The translations under genes were made by a program, and so were the position numbers. DNA of 64,000 bases from JAFAFN01 sp963707555 (GTDB lineage Bacteria > Actinomycetota > Acidimicrobiia > Acidimicrobiales > Microtrichaceae), in contig CAVPQM010000012.1 in the NCBI GenBank assembly GCA_963707555.1, forward strand, positions 1-64,000, in the 5' to 3' direction. The notes beneath the pieces were generated by a model, which worked only from the letters and a program-made list of their open reading frames with translations, was not told the origin of the DNA and did no database searches. Within the stretch, counting starts at the first letter, position 1; each line of letters begins with the position of its first letter. Of the stretch, positions 26,638 through 36,718 are shown in pieces.

Positions 26638-27800
26638 GGGTTCGACGCAACACTCCACGGCGTGAAGTTCACGGTGTTGGCCGAGACCCGGTTGCCTGCG
26701 GGAGCACCTGAGCCCACGCCGGGCCCGGCGATGTCGCCGAACCAGTTGCAGGTCGCCTCGATCGGGCGGGCCGTCGTCGATCCGACGTTGAAGATCGCCC
26801 AGGCGGAATTGCCGACGATGTTGTTGCCGTGCGCCTCGGTCGGCGTCGTGCCCGTCGGGAAGCTGTCCTGGTAGATGCCCCAGGCGAAGCCCTGGATCGT
26901 GTTCCCGGTGATAGCGGGGCCGGGGCCCTGGGTGTTCGGCGCGGCCTGGTTCTGCACCCAGATGCCGCTCGAGTTCCCGCCGCCGATCAGGGTGTTGTTG
27001 CTGATCTCGGTCGAGCGCGACGGGGTACTGATGCCCTGTCCGCCGTGGCCGGGGCGACCGACGATCCGGTTGCCGGTGATCACATGGCCGTTCGCCGTGT
27101 TGGTACCGAAGATGAGCCCGGTGAACACGAAGTCGACGAAGTTGCCCTCGATCCGCGTCGAGGGATCAGCGAGGTTCCCCGACTGGAGGTTCATCCCGTA
27201 GCGGAACCCGCGGATGGAGTTGTTCCGGATCGTGTGACCGGGGATCGCTCCGGCGATGATGCCCGAGTTCTGGGATCCCGGGCTGCTGCCGGCGAACTCC
27301 ACGATGTTGTTGACGATCGTGTGGCCCGCCGAGCCGACCGAGATGCCGTTCGAGTTCCCCGACGTCCCCGTGTTGCGGATCGTGAATCCGTCGATCGTGG
27401 TCCCGGGGTTGACGCCGGACCAACTGATGGCGTTGCCCCCGGCGGACTCGATGATGGTCTCGCCGGTGCCGCGGTCCGCCGGAGTCGCAGCCGGTCCGGC
27501 CGGCACTCCCGCCTTGGCACCCCGAAGGGTGAGGTTCGTCCGGTTGATCGTGACCGGCCCTGCATACGTGCCAGGACAGACCTCGATGATGTCGTCCGCA
27601 GCGGCGGCGGTCACCGCTGCCTGGATCGTCGTGTACGCCGCATCCGCGCCGCACCCCGAACCCGGTCCGGTCGACGCCGCAGCGGCGTCGACCCAGAAGG
27701 TCACCCCCGCAGCAGAGGCCGGCGCAGCCACAGTGGCCCCGAACCCCAACAGCGCGGCCACACTCAACGCGGCCGCACCCTTCCCCAGTCGAACTCTCAT
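25875..27800 (-). CDS. Exported right-handed beta-helix protein with two Calx-beta domains
   Basis: ATG 27800 follows a GGGAGAAG ribosome binding site and opens a signal peptide (AAALSVAALLGFGATVAAPASA). Residues about 40-390 form a pectate-lyase-like parallel beta-helix with repeated rungs (GTTIDGFTIRNTGTSG, NGHVITGNRIVG, GPAITGNTIQGFAWG). Two Calx-beta domains follow (about 400-515 and 520-641), with NETFTVTIASVSGGDYVV and SETFTLVGAVSSG as typical strands ending TATILDND. It is a cell-surface or secreted protein; beta-helices often bind or cleave polysaccharide, but no catalytic residues are evident. The last 763 bp are almost identical to the neighbouring paralogue. Confidence 0.87.
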   Translation of the reverse strand: MRVRLGKGAAALSVAALLGFGATVAAPASAAGVTFWVDAAAASTGPGSGCGADAAYTTIQAAVTAAAADDIIEVCPGTYAGPVTINRTNLTLRGAKAGVPAGPAATPADRGTGETIIESAGGNAISWSGVNPGTTIDGFTIRNTGTSGNSNGISVGSAGHTIVNNIVEFAGSSPGSQNSGIIAGAIPGHTIRNNSIRGFRYGMNLQSGNLADPSTRIEGNFVDFVFTGLIFGTNTANGHVITGNRIVGRPGHGGQGISTPSRSTEISNNTLIGGGNSSGIWVQNQAAPNTQGPGPAITGNTIQGFAWGIYQDSFPTGTTPTEAHGNNIVGNSAWAIFNVGSTTARPIEATCNWFGDIAGPGVGSGAPAGNRVSANTVNFTPWSVASNPGGACTGGLPDVPVVRVADAEVLEPASGQSGVFVPVMLDAPATENVTVRFFTTSGSAAGGNAPGVGVDFRNWGSVSSPRSVTIPAGSTQATINVPVYADGVSESNETFTVTIASVSGGDYVVSGENTATGTIIDADHLEVSEPVLNISNAQMYEGDDGARRIQLYVQLNKPAESDLLVALGTQDGSAVAGGDYNARSFTMRIPAGSTTRTFDVTLLNDALTESSETFTLVGAVSSGPLVEELSTTGTATILDND

Positions 27801-27876
27801 CTTCTCTCCCTTGTCAGCGGGAACCGCAGTCGCGGCCCCGAGCCCTTTCGCGCATCGCCGTGCGCCCACAGCACTT

Positions 27877-27907
27877 CGGGGGAGCCGAGCAAGGCTCGAC
27901 TCCCCCG
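27877..27907 (-). terminator. GC hairpin downstream of the second Calx-beta gene
   Basis: Outer arms CGGGGGAG (27877-27884) and CTCCCCCG (27900-27907) with an inner CGAG/CTCG stem form a strong hairpin 12 bp beyond the stop at 27919 on the minus strand. Most likely an intrinsic terminator that separates the two paralogues. Confidence 0.7.
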
Positions 27908-27918
27908 GTTCGCTCGTC

Positions 27919-28683
27919 TCAGTCGTTGTCGAGGATCGTTGCGGTCCCAGTCGTCGACAACTCCTCGACCAACGGCCCCGACGAGACCGCACCGACCAAC
28001 GTGAAGGTCTCAGAGGACTCCGTCACCGCGTCGTTCAACAACGTCACATCGAACGTACGAGTCGTCGAACCAGCGGGGATCCGCATCGTGAACGACCGGG
28101 CGTTGTAGTCACCACCCGCGACCGCAGAACCATCCTGGGTTCCCAGCGCCACCAACAGATCAGACTCCGCCGGCTTGTTCAACTGCACGTACAACTGGAT
28201 TCGACGGGCCCCGTCGTCCCCTCGTACATCTGAGCGTTCGAGATGTTGAGCACCGGCTCCGACACCTCGAGATGGTCCGCATCGATGATCGTCCCCGTCG
28301 CTGTGTTCTCGCCAGACACCACGTAGTCGCCACCCGACACCGACGCGATCGTCACCGTGAACGTCTCATTCGACTCCGCCACACCATCGGCATACACCGG
28401 CACATTGATCGTCGCCTGCGTCGAACCCGCAGGAATCGTCACCGAACGCGGACGTCGACACCGAACCCCAGTTACGGAAATCGACACCAACACCCGGAGC
28501 ATTCCCACCAACCGCCGAACCCGACGTCGTGAAGAACCGGACCGTCACCGTCTCCGTCGCCGGCGCATCCAACATCACCGGCACGAACACAGCCTGATCT
28601 GACCCGACGCCGGCTCCAACACCTCAGCATCAGCAACACGCACCACCGGAACATCCGGCAGACCACCCGTGCACGCACCACCA
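27919..28683 (-). repeat. Near-identical duplicated Calx-beta coding segment, copy 2
   Basis: This is the partner of 25875-26637 in direct orientation, about 2.04 kb apart. Its one-base gaps relative to copy 1 (near 28222, 28455 and 28595) cause the frameshifts in this gene, whereas copy 1 is open throughout. Confidence 0.92.
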
Positions 28684-30026
28684 TCGGCGATCTCCCACGG
28701 CAGGAACGTGAGGTGCGGTTCGGGCGCCTGGTTGAAGATGATCGACTGCCCCGTGCCACCGGGGTTGCGACGGGCTGGACGGCCCGGTCGTCGAGCCCCA
28801 CCAGTTGCAGGTCAGGTCGATCGTACCCGTTCGTAGTATCGCCGGAGACGCAGGTCCCCCAGTTGACTCCGATGGCTCACGGCGGAGGAGTTGCCGGTGA
28901 AGCTGTTGCCGGTCACCGATGAGCCGTCGATGGTGCCGCCACCGACGATCCAGTTGCCGACGCCTTCGGGTTGCCGGCCTGGCCCTGGCACGCGCTGCCC
29001 CGGCTGGCTGAGCCCTCGACGACGCCGCCGCTGTTGTTCGGACGAAGGTGTTGTCGACGATCACGTTGTTCCGGGTCTGGAACTTCTTGCAGATGTCCGA
29101 CGCAGACGCCACGAGCCCAGGCTCGTGAACGTGTTGCCCGATGACGACGTTGTTCGCTGTTGGTCATCACGATGCCGCCCGGAGCTCTCGTCCGCCGACC
29201 GTGGCGTCGATCTGGTTGCCGGTGATGGTCGCACCCGGCTGGACGACGCCGGTCGCGCCGCCGCTGCCGAGGCCCTGCGTCGAGACGCCGGTGACGACGT
29301 TGCCGTCGTAGGTCGCCGTCAGCGTCGAGAAGCCTGCTCCGGCCGGACTGCAACGTGAGGGCGCCGTACCGGACGTTCTGGATCCGGTTGTGCGAGATCG
29401 TCCGTCGTGCCCGACGCGACCGCCACGACCTTGCACGGCCATCAGTGCCACGTTCGCGGGCGGTGAACGTCGGTGCACCCGAGATGATGTTGTTCACGAT
29501 CGAGGTACCCGGCACCTGCCCCACCATGGAGGTGGATCATGCCGATTCGCAGCGACCCACCCTGGAACGGGAAGTTCGTGTCGCCCTGCGGATCGACCTG
29601 GAACCCGTCGATCGTCACGTCGGCGTTCGCGGTGCCGTATGCCGCCGCCACGGTCGTGAGGTCGGAGGTCGACCGGAACGACTTCACGACCGACTCGGGA
29701 CCACGTGGCGCCGCGCCGACACCCGCGTTCACGCCGGCGTTGGCACCGCGGAACCGGAGGCTCTTGGTGACCACGACGTTCTCCGGGTAGGCACCCGCAG
29801 CGACGTTGATGATGTCACCAGCGCCCGCCTGGGCGACCGCGTAGTTGATGGTCAGACACGGGTCGAGCGCGTCCTGGCAGTTGCCGACATCCGCACCCGT
29901 CGTCGCGACGTAGTGCTCGACGTCGACCGCCGACGCCGGATTCGCGACGACCGCACCGAATGCGGCCGCCCCGATCAACGCCACGGCCAGCCCGGCGCGC
30001 AGCGCCGTTCTCCCTCGTTCGCCCAT
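27919..30026 (-). CDS. Second exported beta-helix/Calx-beta protein (multiple frameshifts)
   Basis: A signal peptide opens the frame at ATG 30026 (MGERGRTALRAGLAVALIGA, cleavage near NPASA), followed by VEHYVATTGADVGNCQDA and a beta-helix start (DPCLTINYAVAQAGAGDIIN). The frame changes repeatedly between 29530 and 28600, then again near 28455 and 28222. The carboxyl part encodes the same two Calx-beta domains as the gene at 25875-27800. Total length corresponds to about 700 residues. The residual beta-helix rungs differ from the paralogue. I read the breaks as indel errors in repetitive sequence, though true decay cannot be excluded. Confidence 0.75.
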
Positions 30027-30078
30027 TTCCTGTAGCTCCCAGCTCGATGCGGGTTCACTCGGACAGCAGCCGAGTCCC

Positions 30079-30110
30079 CCGTGTGAATTATCTTCGACAG
30101 CCTCACACGG
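30079..30110 (-). terminator. Inverted repeat after the RCC1-repeat gene
   Basis: Arms CCGTGTGA and TCACACGG (8 bp) are separated by 16 bases that include an AT-rich patch. It lies 25 bp past the RCC1 gene stop and about 50 bp before the next gene start on the same strand. It may be a terminator or an operator for the downstream beta-helix gene. Confidence 0.45.
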
Positions 30111-30134
30111 CCTCGTGCGAGGACAAGCGATGCT

Positions 30135-31456
30135 TCAGAACCGGTGACGGCTACCGGACGATTCGAGTTCGACGTGGTCCCCGTGCCCGAGCTGCCCGTT
30201 CTCGTTGGCGCCCCAGCAGCGCACCGCGTCGCCGAGGTCAGGACGCACACGTGTGTGCAGCGCCCGCGCCGACCTCGGTCACGCCCGACGTCAGACCCGA
30301 ACACCTGCACCGGCGTCGGCGAGCTCGCCGGCGATCTCGACACCGGTGCCCAAGCACGCCGCCAGCGTTGTCACCCCAACAGCAGCACCGCTCCAGCGGT
30401 GGAGCGCACAGGAGTGCGACGCTCCGGCGGCCACCGCCGAGCACCGAGCCGAGCCCGCTCACTGCGACCGACGTGGCGACGGACGTGTCCGACCGCCGAT
30501 CCCGAGCTGACCCAGGGGTTCAGAGCCCCAGCAGCAGCGCCGCCGAGGACGACCACCGCACAGGTAGTGCGCCCCACCGCCGACCACGTCGCGGTCCCAC
30601 CGGACTGCGCACCGGTCGACGTCGACCGGCACACGGCTGTTGACCGTGAAGCCGTTGCCCAGCTGGCCCGACGTCGACCGACCCCAGCACTGCACCGTCA
30701 CCGGTGGCGAGGACCGCGCAGGTGTGCGCGTAACCGGCGGACATCGCCACGACCGGCGCCGACAGGCCGACGACGTCGACAGGGACGTGGCTGGTGGCGA
30801 TCGCGTTGTTGCCGAGCTGACCGGAGGTTCCCCAACCCCAGCACTTCACACCGCCCGCGGTCAGCGCCGCGCAGGTGTGGTTGTCGCCGGCGGCCACCGA
30901 CCGACACCCCCGACGAGAGGCCGGTGACGGGCGTCGGCGTCGACCGGGACTGCGTGGTGCCGTCGCCGAGCTGGCCCGAGGCGTTCGACCCCCAGCACCG
31001 CAGCGCCGTCGAGCTGTCGATGGCGCAGGTCTGGTTGTCACCGGCTGCGACGGCACGGACGCCCGAAGTCATGCCCGGCACCGCGACCGGTGTCCGGGAT
31101 TCGACGGCGGTGCCGTCACCAAGCTGACCGCACTGATTCCAGCCCCAGCACTTGAGCGCCCCGCCCGCCGTGACACCACAGGTGTGGTTGTTGCCGAGGC
31201 CGAGGCGTGCTCCGACCGGCTGCGCCTGCGGCAGCGTGGTGGTCGTCGAGGTGGTCGACGTCGTGGTGGTCGAGGTCGTGGTGGTCGACGTCGTCGTCGT
31301 GGACGTCGTGGACGTCGACGTCGTCGAGGTCGATGTGGAATCCGGCTCGGTGGTCGTGGTTGCGCCGCCGGTGTCGGGCGTGGTGCATGCGGCGAGCACG
31401 ATGGGCGACATGAGCGCGACGATCACCGCTCGGGATTTCAGACTGACCCGCTTCAC
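30135..31456 (-). CDS. RCC1-repeat lipoprotein with Thr/Ser-rich linker (frameshifted)
   Basis: The N-terminus has a lipoprotein signal (SRAVIVALMSPIVLAAC, lipobox LAAC, lipidated Cys about residue 23). A roughly 45-residue linker of Thr and Ser follows, then tandem RCC1-type repeats recognised by the pattern CWG...GQLG...PV.V.GL..GV (for example LRCWGSNASGQLGDGTT). About six or seven repeats suggest one seven-bladed propeller exposed on the cell surface. The frame breaks near 30905, 30690 and several times before the stop near 30135, so the exact C-terminus is uncertain. The binding partner is unknown. Confidence 0.8.
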
Positions 31457-31499
31457 TTGCCCCTCCGCCCGCTATTGAACTGAATTCAGCTATCTAAGA

Positions 31500-31517
31500 A
31501 CATTCGACGCGGAATGT
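31500..31517 (-). terminator. Short hairpin after glycosyltransferase gene
   Basis: ACATTC and GAATGT arms with a 6-base loop lie 14-31 bp beyond the glycosyltransferase stop at 31531, in one of the few AT-richer gaps of the window. It is weak but well placed. The gap also has to hold the promoter of the RCC1 lipoprotein gene. Confidence 0.35.
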
Positions 31518-31530
31518 CGACAGGGCAGAT

Positions 31531-32604
31531 CTACTCATGGACAGCATCTCGTTCGACCGGCGCCCCGTCGACCGATCGCAGCAGGTCGGCCCACTGTCGG
31601 GCGACGGTTCCGATCTCGAACGTCGAGCGGCAGTGGTCCCTGGCAGCGGCGCCGAACCGGGACCGCAGGGCCGGATCCTCGACCAGGCGACGGACCGCCG
31701 CGTCGAACGCGGCCTGGTCGTCCCTGGCGACGACGAACCCCGTGGCGCCGTCCAGCACCACGTCCGCGATGGCTCCGACGTCGGTGCTGACCGTGGGCAG
31801 TCCTGCGAACCCCGCTTCGATCAACACCGCCGGCATGCTGTCGCCGCCGCGACTGGCGAGCAGCAGTGCGTCGGCGTTCGCCAGATGGCGGGGAACGTCG
31901 GGCACCGACCCCAGGAACCGCACGCGTCCGGGACACCGCTGCTGAGCGAGCGACTCGAGGCGAACACGTTCGGGGCCGGCACCGAGGATCGCCAGCTCCG
32001 CGCCCGGCAGTTCGGCGAGCGACCCGATGGCGACGTCCATGCCCTTCTCCGGGACCAGCGCTCCGACAGCGACGAGGCGCACCCGCTCGGCCGCCGCGCG
32101 CTGGTCGCCACCAGGTCCTCGAACGGTTCGAGCGGGACACCATTGGGGATCACCCGCACCTGCGACGGAACGACGCCCACGATGCGGGCCAGGTCGTCCG
32201 CAGCGGACGCGGTGAGCGCGACGACGCCGTTCGCCCGACCGCAGTACCAGCGGACCCGCCGGACCCGAGACGGCCGATCCACCCAGAACGAGGTCTCGGA
32301 GATCTGGCGGATCACCCACCTCCGCCGCGATCGCGAGCCCACGACCGCGCAGGCCAGCACGGCCGAGGAGCCGTGGGCGATCGAGACGTCGGCCCACTTC
32401 ATCTCACGACGGAGTCGCACGGCGCCACGAGGATCCCAGCGCGAGCGTCCGAGGACCCGCGGCGTCGATGCCGCCCACGGCGCCGGCCTGCAACGCGGAC
32501 AATCGGCTCTCATGGCCGAGCGCGAGGAGCTGCCGGTGGAGGTCCCCGGCGAAGACCTGCGCGCCCCTGCGGTCGTCGTCGGAGAGGACGTGGAGGACCC
32601 TCAT
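31531..32604 (-). CDS. GT4-type glycosyltransferase (two frameshifts)
   Basis: The start MRVLHVLSDDDRRGAQVFAG is a typical GT-B N-terminal strand and loop. The second Rossmann domain holds VRLVAVGALVPEKGMDVAIG, the nucleotide-sugar loop ERVRLESLAQQ, and the E-x7-E-like region RGGDSMPAVLIEAGFAGLPT that marks family GT4. It is about 357 residues after joining frames at roughly 32400 and 32115. It presumably adds one sugar to a lipid-linked glycan in the cytoplasm; donor and acceptor are unknown. ATG 32604 overlaps the stop of the upstream glycosyltransferase by 3 bp. Confidence 0.85.
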
Positions 32605-33756
32605 GCACGCCACCGCCGACGACGCCGGGCCGTCGAGGCCGTCAGGAGTTGGAGCGACCTCAGGCGCATCGACGCGGACTCGAGGGTGTAGTGCTCGAGG
32701 AAGCGCTGACGAAGCACCTCCACGTCGTCGGAGGCGGCTCCGTCGAGTCGGGCCTCGATCGCACGTGCGAGCGCGGTCGGGTCGCCGACGGGGACGAGAC
32801 GCTCCCCTCCCCCGAGCACCTCACGCATGGCGGGGAGGTCGGTGGCGACGATCGGAACGCCGATCGCCATGGACTCGAGCACCACACCCGGAAGCCCCTC
32901 GGCGCGACTTCCACTCACCAGCAGGTCCGACGCGGCGAGCAGGACGAGGACGTCGGAACGAGCGCCGAGGAAGTGGACTCGGCCTGCGACGCCGAGCGAC
33001 CGGGCCAGGCCCTCCAGGCGCTCGGTGTCACCACCCGTCCTGCCGACGACGAGCAGGTGGGCGCGACGGGGCTCGGCCATGAGCGCGAATCGCCTCGATC
33101 ACCGTGTCGATGCCCTTGACCCGCTCGTGCCGGGCGATGACCGCGAGCACCGCGTGGCCCGCCGGGATGCCGATCGACTCGCGCACGTCGGCGGACGACA
33201 CGGTGTCGATGAGCTCCGTGAGCGCTGCCGGCCGACCGCGGGGCACGACGGTGACCCCGTGACGACGCAGCAGCCGTGGAGCGTTCCACGCAGCGACAGC
33301 GTTCGACACCGCGTGCACCCTGTTCGTGAGATGGGCAGCGACGACATCCGCGACCCATGCCGCGACCAGGCGTGGTCGGCGCAGCGCGTCGCCGATCGAC
33401 GTCAGCTGGGTGTACGACGTGGTCGCCCAGGTCGTGAGCGACGGCACCCGACACCACGCCGCAGCGACCTGTCCGGCGAGATCGGATTCGAACAGCGTGG
33501 TGTGCACCAGGTCGGGACGCAGCGACCTGACGAGCCGCACCAGGTGCCTCGTCCCCTCCCGCCGCTCGCCGACGCCGACGTGCAGCGTCGCGCCGCTGCG
33601 CTCGAACGCATCGCGCAGGTCACCTCGGTCGTGCAGCACCGCGACGTGGACCTCGGTACCTGCTGCGATCCAGAACGGGATCATCTGGCACAGCGAGGAT
33701 TCGGCACCGCCGGCCGCGAAGGAGTCGATGACGTAGAGCAACCGGAAGGGCCCGTC
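32601..33756 (-). CDS. GT4-type glycosyltransferase, C-terminal half of an apparent double glycosyltransferase
   Basis: GPFRLLYVIDSFAAGGAESS begins a GT-B fold, ESIGIPAGHAVLAVIARHER and KGIDTVIEAIRAH open the second domain, and SRAEGLPGVVLESMAIGVPI is the GT4 E-x7-E region. The frame changes once near 33082. No stop or start separates it from the preceding glycosyltransferase: the reading frame runs straight through YRNLGGACRNLGGDGPF. Either the two are fused (about 774 residues in total) or a stop codon was lost to an indel. The boundary given here is the domain border. Confidence 0.8.
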
Positions 33757-33797
33757 CCCACCGAGGTTCCGGCAGGCCCCACCGAGGTTCCGGTAGG
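33756..33797 (-). repeat. 21-bp tandem duplication at the junction of two glycosyltransferase domains
   Basis: Two adjacent 21-bp units (33756-33776 and 33777-33797) differ by one base and share CCCCACCGAGGTTCCGG. They encode the doubled RNLGG-(A/D) segment between the two GT4 domains. The duplication sits exactly where one protein should end and the next begin. Confidence 0.85.
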
Positions 33798-34922
33798 CCT
33801 CGTCCAGCCGGTCGACGTAGCCCTGGCGGTCGAAGCGCTCTGCGGACTCCCACGAGGCCTCGGCGAGGCGGCTGCGGAGCTCGATCGACTCGGCCAGCGA
33901 TGCCAGCGCAGCCGCGAGTGCATCCGGTCGACGCCGGGGCACCAGCAGTCCGTCGCGCTCGTGGGCGACGAGCTGCGCCAACCCGCCAACGTCGGTGGCC
34001 ACGACCGGCAGGCCGAGCGCCTTCGCCTCCATGACCGACAGCGGCAGGCCCTCGTCGTCGGAGCTCAGCGTGAAGACGTCGCAGGCGGAGAGCACGCGGC
34101 GACATCGCCTCGATGGCCCAGGAACCGGAACGAGTCGCCCAGAGCCAACTGCTCCGCGAGCTCGCGGAGCTCGGTCTCGAGCGGTCCCTGCCCCATCGAC
34201 AGCACCGTCACCTCGACGCCGGCATCACGCAGCCGGGCGACGGCGTCCAGCAGCACGGGGTAGGCCTTCGTCTCCCGCAGGTTCGCGGCGATGCCGACCA
34301 CGAACGCCGACTCGTCCAGGCCCATCTCGTCGCGGACCTCGCGTCGCGCCGCCGCCGATCTGACCCCCGCGACATCGATCCCGTGGAGCAGGACCTCGGT
34401 GTGGCGCCCCCACCGGCCCGAGGAGCCCCGGGCTTCGTCCGACACGGCGAATCGCTCATGATCCAGCGGGTAGGTGAGCCGGTTCAGGACCCGGGTGCTC
34501 CGGCCGTGGCTGGCCCAGGAGTTGTGCTCGGTGTAGACGACGCGGGGCCCTCCCGGCATCGAGCGCAACGCGACGCGCGCCGCCGCGGCGACGAGCGGCG
34601 AGTGCACGTGGACGACATCGATCCGTGCTCGCCGGACGAGGCGACGGAGGTCCCGGACCCACTCCGGACGGACCACGGACCCGACCCCGAGACGGCAGCA
34701 CTGCACCCCGGCGGCCAACAGCTCCGGCTCGAGTGAGTTGGGCCGATCCACGACGTAGCCGACGAGGTACTCGACACCGCCCCTGCTGGCCTGGGCGTGG
34801 TGGAGCAGCAACCGCTCCATGCCGCCCGGCCCGAGCCCCTTGACCAACCAGAGGACCCTGGTCCTGCGGTCGAGCTGTTCGGTCGCTCGGCCGGTCCCCT
34901 GCGGACGAGCGGGGCTGCTCAT
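33756..34922 (-). CDS. GT4-type glycosyltransferase, N-terminal half of an apparent double glycosyltransferase
   Basis: After an Arg-rich leader, RVLWLVKGLGPGGMERLLLH is the first strand and glycine loop of a GT-B enzyme; IDVVHVHSPLVAAAARVALR and VVYTEHNSWASHGRST follow. Domain two has FVVGIAANLRETKAYPVLLD and SSDDEGLPLSVMEAKALGLP (E-x7-E). One frame change near 34097 splits it. The ATG overlaps the stop of the ABC transporter gene (ATGA), so the genes are co-translated. It resembles the WaaG/TuaC kind of GT4; specificity is unknown. Confidence 0.83.
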
Positions 34923-36670
34923 CGCTCGCCGTCGAGGGATGACAGCCGGAGGATGTCGCGGTAGAAGTCGCTCTCGAGCTCCAGAGCGCTCGGCTCGCCG
35001 ACAGCGATCAGCGCTCCGTCCTGGACCACCATCAGCCGGTCGCAGGCGCGCAGCGTGGACATCCGGTGTGCCACGACGACGACCAGCATGTCGTCCCTGA
35101 GCTCCTCCAGCGTCTGCGCGATCAGGTGCTCGCTGCGGGCATCGAGAGAGCTCGTCGGCTCATCGAGGACGAGCACGTCAGGCCGGCCGACGAGGGCCCT
35201 GGCCAGGCAGAGACGCTGACGTTGCCCCCCGCTGAGTCCCACGCCATCAGAGAGCGCCCGTTCGTAGCCGCCGTCCATCGCCACGATCTCGTCGTGGATG
35301 TGGGCGAGGCGAGCAGCCTCGACCACGGCGTCGTCCCCGACGTCCCGGTAGAAGCGGATGTTGTCGGCGACCGTGCCGGTGATGAGCCGCGGCACCTGCG
35401 GCACGAAGGCCGCGCTGGTGTGCCACGCGGTGAGATCCAGCTGCGTGGATGGCACGCCGTTGACGAGCACCGCGCCGCCGCTGGGCAGCCGGAGGCCGAG
35501 CAGCAGCTGGACGAGCGTCGACTTGCCACTGCCGGACGGACCGACGATCCCGACCGCCTCGCCCCGTCGCAACACCGCCGACACGTCGATCAGCGCGGCA
35601 GCGCCTTCGCCCGGATACGAGTAGGCGACCCGGTCGAGGCACACCTCGTCGACCCGCTCGATGACGTCACCGCCCGAGGCGCGACGAGCAGCCGTGAGCT
35701 CGGCGAGCTCGCGACGCAGGGTCTGCACGAAGGGCTCGTTGCTCATGATGGACGAGTAGGACGACTGCAGCGCCTGCCCGTAGGTGAGCGACCGGAGCAT
35801 GAGGATGAGCACCGCGCCGACCGAGGCCATCGAGTCCGCCGAGGCCAGGTAGATGCCTCCGACCGCGAGCAGCAGTGCGACGTAGGCGGTCGACGTGTAG
35901 ATCGGAGCGATCGACGATCGCAGGAAGAGCAGTCGGCGCTCCGCGGCAGCGGCCACTTCGACCCGGCCGACGATCTCGCGCTCGGCAGCCGACTCCACGC
36001 CGAACGACTGGAGCTCGAGCCCCATCTGCGACGTCTCGCTCAGCGACGTCGCGAACTCCATGCCGACCTCGGCGGCATCCCTGGCGCGCGTCTTGATGCG
36101 GCGACGGAGCGGACCGAGCACCGCTCCGATCAGACCGAGCAGCACGACGGCCGCGAGCGACCCGAGCGGGTTCATGACGATCGCCGCCATCAGCAGCGCC
36201 ACGAGGGTGAACCCCGACGAGATCGCCTGGGTCATGGCGACCAGGAGGTCGGCGCCGCGTTGCGTGAACGTCGTCAGCAGCTCCTGCAGTCGACCCGACC
36301 GGGAGGACTGCTGGGCCTCCCACGAGGCGTTGAAGAAGGCACTCGCCAGCGACGACCGCACCCTGGCGACCGACGAGCTGGTGAGCCGCGACGACATCGC
36401 CCCGCTCGACAACGCGAGGATGAGCCGCAGCACGACCACCGGCACGGCGAGCGACGCCGCCATTGCGATCGACGCCTGCAGCCCGAACAGCTCGACGGTT
36501 CCGTCGCCACCGGCGACCGACACCGCGACCCGTGTGATGATCACCAGGAAGGCCGCTTCGACGACGCCGCCGACGAACGAGGTCGCGGCGAGCGCGACGA
36601 GCGGACCACGACGGCCACCGAGCAGCAGATCGGACGCGGACGACACCGCCGATCTCAGGTCAGACGCCAT
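34919..36670 (-). CDS. ABC transporter, fused permease and ATPase (PglK/MsbA-like flippase candidate)
   Basis: 583 residues: six transmembrane helices in the first ~320, then a nucleotide-binding domain with Walker A GPSGSGKST (about residue 375), Q-loop AAFVPQVPRL, signature LSGGQRQRLCLARAL (about 478), Walker B VLVLDEPTSSLD (about 497) and H-loop VVVAHRMSTL. Size and half-transporter layout match PglK, which flips lipid-linked oligosaccharide across the membrane. The setting among glycosyltransferases and PglC/D/E/F-like genes supports that role; no separate Wzx flippase is seen in this window. It overlaps the downstream glycosyltransferase by 4 bp. Confidence 0.88.
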   Translation of the reverse strand: MASDLRSAVSSASDLLLGGRRGPLVALAATSFVGGVVEAAFLVIITRVAVSVAGGDGTVELFGLQASIAMAASLAVPVVVLRLILALSSGAMSSRLTSSSVARVRSSLASAFFNASWEAQQSSRSGRLQELLTTFTQRGADLLVAMTQAISSGFTLVALLMAAIVMNPLGSLAAVVLLGLIGAVLGPLRRRIKTRARDAAEVGMEFATSLSETSQMGLELQSFGVESAAEREIVGRVEVAAAAERRLLFLRSSIAPIYTSTAYVALLLAVGGIYLASADSMASVGAVLILMLRSLTYGQALQSSYSSIMSNEPFVQTLRRELAELTAARRASGGDVIERVDEVCLDRVAYSYPGEGAAALIDVSAVLRRGEAVGIVGPSGSGKSTLVQLLLGLRLPSGGAVLVNGVPSTQLDLTAWHTSAAFVPQVPRLITGTVADNIRFYRDVGDDAVVEAARLAHIHDEIVAMDGGYERALSDGVGLSGGQRQRLCLARALVGRPDVLVLDEPTSSLDARSEHLIAQTLEELRDDMLVVVVAHRMSTLRACDRLMVVQDGALIAVGEPSALELESDFYRDILRLSSLDGER

Positions 36671-36718
36671 GGGGCCACGGTCGCCGGTTCGGGGCTGGGC
36701 TGCTGGTCGGCACCGTCG

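Noticed and set aside
31207..31340. GTCGTGGTC-rich simple repeat
   Set aside because: It encodes the Thr/Ser linker of the RCC1 lipoprotein on the minus strand, so it is coding low complexity, not a separate element.
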